Of a stretch of 9,592 nt of DNA, positions 6,618 to 9,592 are shown one piece after another. Every line of letters begins with the position of its first letter. Position 1 is the stretch's first letter. The notes beneath the pieces were generated by a model that saw nothing but the letters and a program-made list of their open reading frames with translations, made no database searches and was not told where the DNA came from. The translations under genes and the position numbers were made by a program. Source of the DNA: JBDGPU01 sp042219525 (GTDB lineage Archaea; Halobacteriota; Halobacteria; Halobacteriales; Haloferacaceae); assembly GCA_042219525.1 (NCBI GenBank), contig JBDGPU010000144.1, forward strand, positions 1 to 9,592, given 5' to 3'.

Positions 6618-7295
6618 TCAGGTCGTGCGGAATGCGCGGTCGCCCGCGTCGCCGAGGCCCGGCAGGATGAACCCCTCCTCGTTGAGCTCGTCGTCGATGG
6701 AGACGGTGAGGAGGTCGGCCGCCGGGAACTGCTCGCCGACGCGGATCAGCCCGTCCGGGGCGGAGACCGCCGAGAGGACGAAGAGGTTTTCGAAGCCGTC
6801 AGCCTCGTCGATGACGTGGTCGAGGACGGCGGTGATCGTCGACCCCGTGGCGAGCATCGGGTCAGCGACGATGACGGTATCCTTCTCGGTGATCTCGGGG
6901 AGCTTCACGTAGTCGATGGTGATCGGGAACTCGCCGGACTCGTCCATACCGGCCTCCTCGTCGCGGCCGGCGGAGATGACGCCCTGCTTGGCGCGCGGGA
7001 ACGCCTTCAGCAGGCCCTCGACGAACGGCGTCGCCGCGCGGAGCACGTTGATGATGACGACGTCGTCGAGCCCCTTCACGCGCTCGCCGGTCGTCTCCTC
7101 CAGCGGCGTCTCGACGGGCACGTACTCCGTCTCCATCGCGCCGTCGATGATCTCGTAGCCGCAGATGCGGCCGAGCTTGACGAGCCCCTTCCGGAACGCG
7201 ACCTGCTCGGTCTCGACGTCCCGGAGCTGGGAGAGGGTATCTTTCGCGAGCGCGTGCGTGATGAGTCTGGCCTGGTCGCGGTCTTCGATGGTCAT
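6618..7295 (-). CDS. upp: Uracil phosphoribosyltransferase
   Basis: The enzyme joins uracil and PRPP to give UMP and pyrophosphate in cytoplasmic pyrimidine salvage. The 225-residue product shows the family motifs: INVLRAATPF (82-91), SAGRDEE (108-114), the PRPP-binding loop VADPMLATGST (143-153) and the C-terminal uracil-binding LPGLGDAGDR (211-220). ATG at 7295 gives MTIEDRDQARLITHALAKDT, the expected N-terminus. An alternative start 22 residues upstream (7361) would translate through the TATA box and is rejected. The TATA-like CAAATTAAG at 7320-7328 puts transcription start at or very near the ATG. The gene stands alone: repeats precede it and 126 bp separate it from the next gene. Confidence 0.96.
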   Translation of the reverse strand: MTIEDRDQARLITHALAKDTLSQLRDVETEQVAFRKGLVKLGRICGYEIIDGAMETEYVPVETPLEETTGERVKGLDDVVIINVLRAATPFVEGLLKAFPRAKQGVISAGRDEEAGMDESGEFPITIDYVKLPEITEKDTVIVADPMLATGSTITAVLDHVIDEADGFENLFVLSAVSAPDGLIRVGEQFPAADLLTVSIDDELNEEGFILPGLGDAGDRAFRTT

Positions 7296-7319
7296 TGTCG
7301 GTGAGGGGGTCGGCGACCA

Positions 7320-7328
7320 CTTAATTTG
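7320..7328 (-). promoter_or_regulatory. TATA box of upp
   Basis: CAAATTAAG on the minus strand is an AT-rich island in GC-rich surroundings, centred about 29 bases before the upp ATG. It implies a leaderless or nearly leaderless transcript. Confidence 0.6.
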
Positions 7329-7380
7329 CAACGTTTGCGACGCGGCAGTCGACAGTGACACGGTTCTGTCGGCCGGTGGC

Positions 7381-7606
7381 GACCCGCTCGCGCGGGGCCG
7401 CTCCCGCGGGACCGCTCGCGCTCGGCCGCTCCCGCGGGACCGCTCGCGCTCGGCCGCTCCCGCGGGACCGCTCGCGCTNNNNNNNNNNNNNNNNNNNNNN
7501 NNNNNNNNNNNNNNNNNNNNNNNNNNNNNNNNNNNNNNNNNNNNNNNNNNNNNNNNNNNNNNNNNNNNNNNNNNNNNNCGGCCGCTCTCGCGGGGTCGCT
7601 TGCGCG
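7381..7606. repeat. 28-bp (2 x 14-bp) tandem repeat, interrupted by assembly gap
   Basis: Before the gap, seven 14-bp half-units run without interruption from 7381 to 7478, alternating CGGCCGCTCCCGCG and GGACCGCTCGCGCT. The higher-order unit is 28 bp (7395, 7423, 7451). After the gap, 7579-7606 holds one more 28-bp unit with five changes in 28. The half-units share xGxCCGCTCxCGCx and contain CGGCCG and CCCGCGGG palindromes. The repeat fills the space between upp and the next gene, ending just before that gene's stop codon at 7609. Copy number is unknown because of the gap. Confidence 0.9.
7479..7578. other. Assembly gap of exactly 100 N
   Basis: One hundred N is a common placeholder for a gap of unknown size. 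It falls inside the tandem repeat, so the assembly most likely broke on the repeat. The true distance, and any sequence inside, is unknown. Confidence 0.97.
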
Positions 7607-7608
7607 GC

Positions 7609-7836
7609 TCACCGAAGGACGACCACGTACGTCAGCGCGAACAGCATGATCGCGGCCGTGAGCATGTTCACGACCGAGAACGTCCAGAGTCCGACGAAGC
7701 TGAGGCCGAACACGATGGTATAGCCGAACACGAGCGACAGGAGCGCGTTTAACACGAGCAGCACGCGCGGGTCGCCCTTGGATTCCTCGATCCCCTCGCT
7801 GAATCCGTCCGGCTCCTCGGCGTTGGGGTCGGTCAT
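7609..7836 (-). CDS. Small two-helix membrane protein, 75 residues
   Basis: The protein has an acidic soluble N-terminus (MTDPNAEEPDGFSEGIEESK) and two hydrophobic segments at about 25-48 and 52-73, ending VVVLR. I do not recognise its family. ATG at 7836 is preferred to an in-frame start at 8106: the extra 90 residues are Pro/Arg-rich and are simply the 14-bp minisatellite translated (period 14 residues), with the wrong composition for a haloarchaeal protein. A weak TATA-like TTCACATA lies about 26 bases before 7836. The gene is boxed in by repeats, with the 28-bp array touching its 3' end and the 14-bp array about 80 bp upstream. Confidence 0.7.
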   Translation of the reverse strand: MTDPNAEEPDGFSEGIEESKGDPRVLLVLNALLSLVFGYTIVFGLSFVGLWTFSVVNMLTAAIMLFALTYVVVLR

Positions 7837-7913
7837 AGGCGAACGTCGCTGCGTTGGTATGTGAAGGCTTCGACGCGGCCGGGTCGGACCGATCGGCCGG
7901 AGGCAGTCCGGCC

Positions 7914-8067
7914 GAGGCGGGTCGACTGAGGCGGGTCGGCTGAGGCGGTTCGGCTGAGGCGGGTCGACTGAGGCGGGTCGGCCGAGGCGGGTCGGCCGAG
8001 GCGGGTCGACTGAGGCGGGTCGGCCGAGGCGGGTCGACTGAGGCGGGTCGGCTGAGGCGGGTCGACT
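7914..8067. repeat. 14-bp minisatellite, 11 copies
   Basis: Eleven exact-length units of GAGGCGGGTCG(A/G)C(T/C) run head to tail. By last-four bases the order is GACT, GGCT, GGCT, GACT, GGCC, GGCC, GACT, GGCC, GACT, GGCT, GACT; only the third unit has another change (GGTTCG). The variants alternate irregularly, which suggests repeated local duplication. A dyad CGGCCGG/CCGGCCG (7894-7900, 7908-7914) borders the left end. The array lies between divergent genes (starts at 7836 and 8162). No gene is seen in 7837-8161. Confidence 0.95.
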
Positions 8068-8135
8068 GAGGTACTTAGCCCCGGGTAGAAGGCCCGTCGT
8101 GTGCACGCTTCCCGATCCGTCTAGCCGACACTCTC

Positions 8136-8154
8136 ATTCGGGCTGAGCCCGAAT
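8136..8154 (+). promoter_or_regulatory. Perfect 19-bp palindrome just upstream of a start codon
   Basis: ATTCGGGCT-G-AGCCCGAAT is a perfect 9-bp inverted repeat with a single central base, ending seven bases before the ATG at 8162. I see no convincing TATA box in the 20-30 bases upstream of the gene; GGTACTTAG (8069-8077) is about 90 bases away. The palindrome could be an operator or, if transcription starts upstream, a hairpin that blocks initiation. Confidence 0.6.
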
Positions 8155-8161
8155 CTGTTCT

Positions 8162-8491
8162 ATGCCTCGCAGGCCGCAGAACAACGAGGGGACGCCGGCC
8201 GATCCGGTCCCCTTCATCGTCGTCACCGGGCTGGCGTTCATGCTGACGCTATCGCTCGGGCCGCTCTACTGTCTGGCCTACGGGATCGACTTTCCGGCCG
8301 CGCTGGCGATCCCGGGCGGGGTGTTCGTCGCGACCGCGGGCTTCGCCTACCAGCGCATGATCCGCCTCGCGCGGCCCGCCCACAGCGCGGAGGTCGGCTC
8401 CGAGGGCGCGTTCCGCCGGCTGCTGTACGTCGCCGTTGCGCTCGCCATTATCTTCGTCGCGATCACGCTGCCGCTCCTCGAAGGTTTTTGA
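8162..8491 (+). CDS. Three-helix membrane protein, function unknown
   Basis: I do not recognise the family of this 109-residue protein. Hydrophobic segments lie at about 17-40, 44-64 and 86-106, with a basic loop after helix 2 (QRMIRLARPAH) that suggests a cytoplasmic side, and a polar N-terminus (MPRRPQNNEGTPADP). ATG at 8162 is the first start after the minisatellite and palindrome. Its stop codon is 22 bp before the SRPBCC gene, so the two are probably co-transcribed. Confidence 0.75.
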   Translation: MPRRPQNNEGTPADPVPFIVVTGLAFMLTLSLGPLYCLAYGIDFPAALAIPGGVFVATAGFAYQRMIRLARPAHSAEVGSEGAFRRLLYVAVALAIIFVAITLPLLEGF

Positions 8492-8513
8492 CCGGTGGCC
8501 ACACAGGGGAGGT

Positions 8514-8978
8514 ATGCGCGAGGTCGAGGCGTCACGGTTCGTCGCAGCGACACCGGACCAGCTGCAGCGGCGGCTCACCCCGGAAACCGTGATCGCCGCG
8601 GAGGGGAGCTTCACCGTCCGGGACGTCCACGAACACGTCGGCGAGGGGAGCGAGGAGGGCGAAGAGCACGAGGAGAGCAGGGAACACGCCCACGGCGACG
8701 CGACCGACGTGGTCGTCGGCGGCCCGGGCATCGAGTTCACCCTCCGGTTCACGGAGCGGGAGAACGGCTGGTATTACACGAAGGTCGGCGAGGCCGCGCC
8801 CATCGACCACCTCGAAACGTGGATCACGGTCGAACCGGAGGACGAGGGTTCGCGCGTGACCATGCGCTCGGCTGTCGCCGTCGGCCTCTCGATCCCCTTC
8901 ATCGACCGGATCGCGGGCTGGAAGCGCCGCGGGGAGCTGAAACGCGCGCTCGACACGCTCGCCGCCGACGTGAGCTGA
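8514..8978 (+). CDS. SRPBCC (START-like) domain protein with His/Glu-rich insertion
   Basis: This 154-residue soluble protein reads as a START/polyketide-cyclase-like (SRPBCC) fold: an N-terminal strand (REVEASRFV) with a helix (TPDQLQRRLTP), paired strands (EFTLRFTERENGWYYTKV, ETWITVEPEDEGSRVTMRSAV), and a long C-terminal helix (DRIAGWKRRGELKRALDTLA) that usually covers the ligand cavity. Members bind lipids or other hydrophobic ligands; the ligand here is unknown. Residues 39-61 form a low-complexity His/Glu-rich stretch (HEHVGEGSEEGEEHEESREH) where I would expect a tight turn. ATG at 8514 follows the previous stop codon by 22 bp. An in-frame start at 8436 would overlap the previous gene and add basic non-haloarchaeal sequence, so it is rejected. 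GGAGG before the ATG is only one base away, too close for a normal Shine-Dalgarno. Confidence 0.75.
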   Translation: MREVEASRFVAATPDQLQRRLTPETVIAAEGSFTVRDVHEHVGEGSEEGEEHEESREHAHGDATDVVVGGPGIEFTLRFTERENGWYYTKVGEAAPIDHLETWITVEPEDEGSRVTMRSAVAVGLSIPFIDRIAGWKRRGELKRALDTLAADVS

Positions 8979-9048
8979 TAGTTCGCCGACCGACTCCCAG
9001 TCTCCGACCCGCTCGGCCGTGTATCGCCCACGCACGACAGCCTTGGGG

Positions 9049-9057
9049 CTTATATCG
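9049..9057 (+). promoter_or_regulatory. TATA box of the zinc-ribbon gene
   Basis: CTTATATCG is the best TATA box in the window, centred about 25 bases before the ATG at 9078. It implies a leaderless transcript independent of the SRPBCC gene 99 bp upstream. Confidence 0.65.
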
Positions 9058-9077
9058 TGAGCCAATGAGTAACGTAC

Positions 9078-9317
9078 ATGGGAATTGTCGACACGATCAC
9101 GAGCGCGCTCGAGGCCTCGACGAACCGAGCGCCGGACGAGGGCGGTGACGACGGGAGCAAAGGGTCGTTCTGGTGTGACGACTGCGGCAACCGCGTTCGC
9201 GACGTCGAGGTCGAAAGCGAAGGGCTGGAGACCAACGACGACGGCACGCCGCACTGTCCGGACTGCGGCGACGAAATGCGGTTCGAGCGGGCGACCGGTT
9301 CGTCGTGTGCGTGTTAG
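9078..9317 (+). CDS. Small zinc-ribbon protein, 79 residues
   Basis: The sequence shows an amphipathic N-terminus (MGIVDTITSALEAS), an acidic linker, and a zinc ribbon with knuckles C33-DD-C36 and C60-PD-C63, the second in a CPDCG context typical of haloarchaeal small zinc-finger proteins. Two more cysteines end the protein (SSCAC, 77 and 79). The role is unknown; such ribbons bind nucleic acid or proteins. ATG at 9078 is chosen from the TATA spacing. Another ATG at 9065 is in a different frame. The stop codon lies within the loop of the terminator hairpin. Confidence 0.8.
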   Translation: MGIVDTITSALEASTNRAPDEGGDDGSKGSFWCDDCGNRVRDVEVESEGLETNDDGTPHCPDCGDEMRFERATGSSCAC

Positions 9318-9338
9318 CACGCGCGAAGTTCTTTTTAT
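9307..9338 (+). terminator. Hairpin plus T-tract terminator
   Basis: GTGCGTG (9307-9313) pairs with CACGCGC (9318-9324) through seven pairs, one of them a G-U wobble, around the loop TTAG. The loop holds the stop codon of the zinc-ribbon gene. TTCTTTTTAT follows at 9329-9338. Archaeal RNA polymerase terminates on T-tracts, so this is the likely 3' end. Confidence 0.6.
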
Positions 9339-9355
9339 AGGTAGACGGCGTCAGG

Positions 9356-9402
9356 GAGTGGCTATTATTGAGAGGTAGCAGCCTGAAAGCTCTCAGCCAC
9401 TC
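9356..9402 (+). other. Bulged hairpin at the inner edge of the right 78-bp array
   Basis: GAGTGGC (9356-9362) pairs with GCCACTC (9396-9402), and TGAGAG (9369-9374) with CTCTCA (9390-9395). This gives 13 base pairs with a six-base bulge (9363-9368) and a 15-base loop. The right arm is the first 18 bases of repeat unit 1, so the left arm is an extra inverted copy of the unit's edge. CTTTATAAG follows directly. Confidence 0.5.
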
Positions 9403-9566
9403 TTTATAAGCATATTTAAACAGATGATACGGTCTTGTTCTTGATAGCACCGCGAACACCTCGAAAGCCCTCGGCCGCTCTTTATAAGAATATTTAAATA
9501 GATGATACGGACTTGCTCTCGACAGCACCGCGAACATCCAGAAAGCCCTCGGCCGCTCGCGGTCGC
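9385..9566 (+). repeat. 78-bp tandem repeat array, right copy
   Basis: Unit 1 (9385-9462) and unit 2 (9463-9540) differ at 12 of 78 positions. A third is cut to its first 18 bases (9541-9558) and ends in a GCGGTCGC cap (to 9566). Each unit begins GAAAGC(C/T)CTC, carries CTTTATAAG and ATATTTAAA, then GATGATACGG and AGCACCGCGAACA. Reverse-complemented, unit 2 has the same period as the left array, starts with the identical GGCTTTCTGG and shares TG-TGTCG--AGC. About 25 of the first 35 positions match unit 1 of the left array without gaps; the remainder is diverged. Function unknown. Confidence 0.85.
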
Positions 9567-9592
9567 TGAGCGACATATCTGAACCTCTCAGC

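Noticed and set aside
7381..8067. CRISPR array
   Set aside because: Units are contiguous with no unique spacers, and no cas gene is present.
7837..8106. N-terminal extension of the 75-residue membrane protein
   Set aside because: It is a translation of the 14-bp minisatellite (PASVDPPRP-type 14-residue period) and not acidic protein sequence.
8506..8513. Shine-Dalgarno site before the SRPBCC gene
   Set aside because: GGAGG is only one base from the ATG, too close for normal pairing; probably coincidental.
9097..9576. 159-residue minus-strand ORF with a 26-residue in-frame peptide repeat (ERPRAF...FKYAYK)
   Set aside because: The peptide repeat exists because 78 is divisible by three. The differences between units do not favour third codon positions (5 of 12), the composition is basic and aromatic unlike haloarchaeal proteins, and the frame runs antisense through the zinc-ribbon gene.
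1..9592. Circular element formed by joining the window ends (both end in AGC, with common GCGA/CTCAGC runs)
   Set aside because: A three-base overlap and a common intergenic composition are not evidence of circularity; no replication or plasmid gene is present.

Overview
The window is chromosomal DNA from a haloarchaeon (class Halobacteria). The genome is GC-rich, the proteins are strongly acidic, and most genes have a TATA-like element about 25-30 bases before the start codon with no leader or Shine-Dalgarno site, as expected for leaderless transcripts. I cannot name the genus. No gene is cut by either end.

Layout. At 48-258 lies an array of 78-bp repeats, followed by GC-rich stem-forming DNA. 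On the minus strand from 3395 back to 427 are four closely spaced genes: pspAB, a four-helix membrane protein, an IMPACT/YigZ-family protein and a DAO-type FAD oxidoreductase. Divergent from them, 3551-5659 encodes an S9 prolyl-oligopeptidase-type peptidase whose 3' end runs into a short repeat carrying a new stop codon in each unit. On the minus strand again are a 73-residue zinc-finger protein and a three-helix membrane protein (probably co-transcribed), and upp, the uracil phosphoribosyltransferase gene. Next comes 14-bp-periodic repeat DNA interrupted by a 100-N assembly gap, a 75-residue membrane protein, and a second, different 14-bp minisatellite. On the plus strand follow a three-helix membrane protein with an SRPBCC-domain protein, then a small zinc-ribbon protein with its own TATA box and a hairpin/T-tract terminator. 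The window ends in a second 78-bp array, inverted relative to the first.

The genes are mostly housekeeping or poorly characterised haloarchaeal families: nucleobase salvage (upp), peptide breakdown (S9 peptidase), amine or amino-acid oxidation (DAO protein), and an accessory of the PspA envelope-stress protein (pspAB). I see no mobile element, CRISPR array, toxin-antitoxin pair or defence system.

The unusual content is non-coding. The two 78-bp arrays share period, edge motif and outer cap, and bracket the window as inverted repeats. Two kinds of 14-bp-periodic repeat flank one tiny membrane gene, and several promoters carry perfect dyads.
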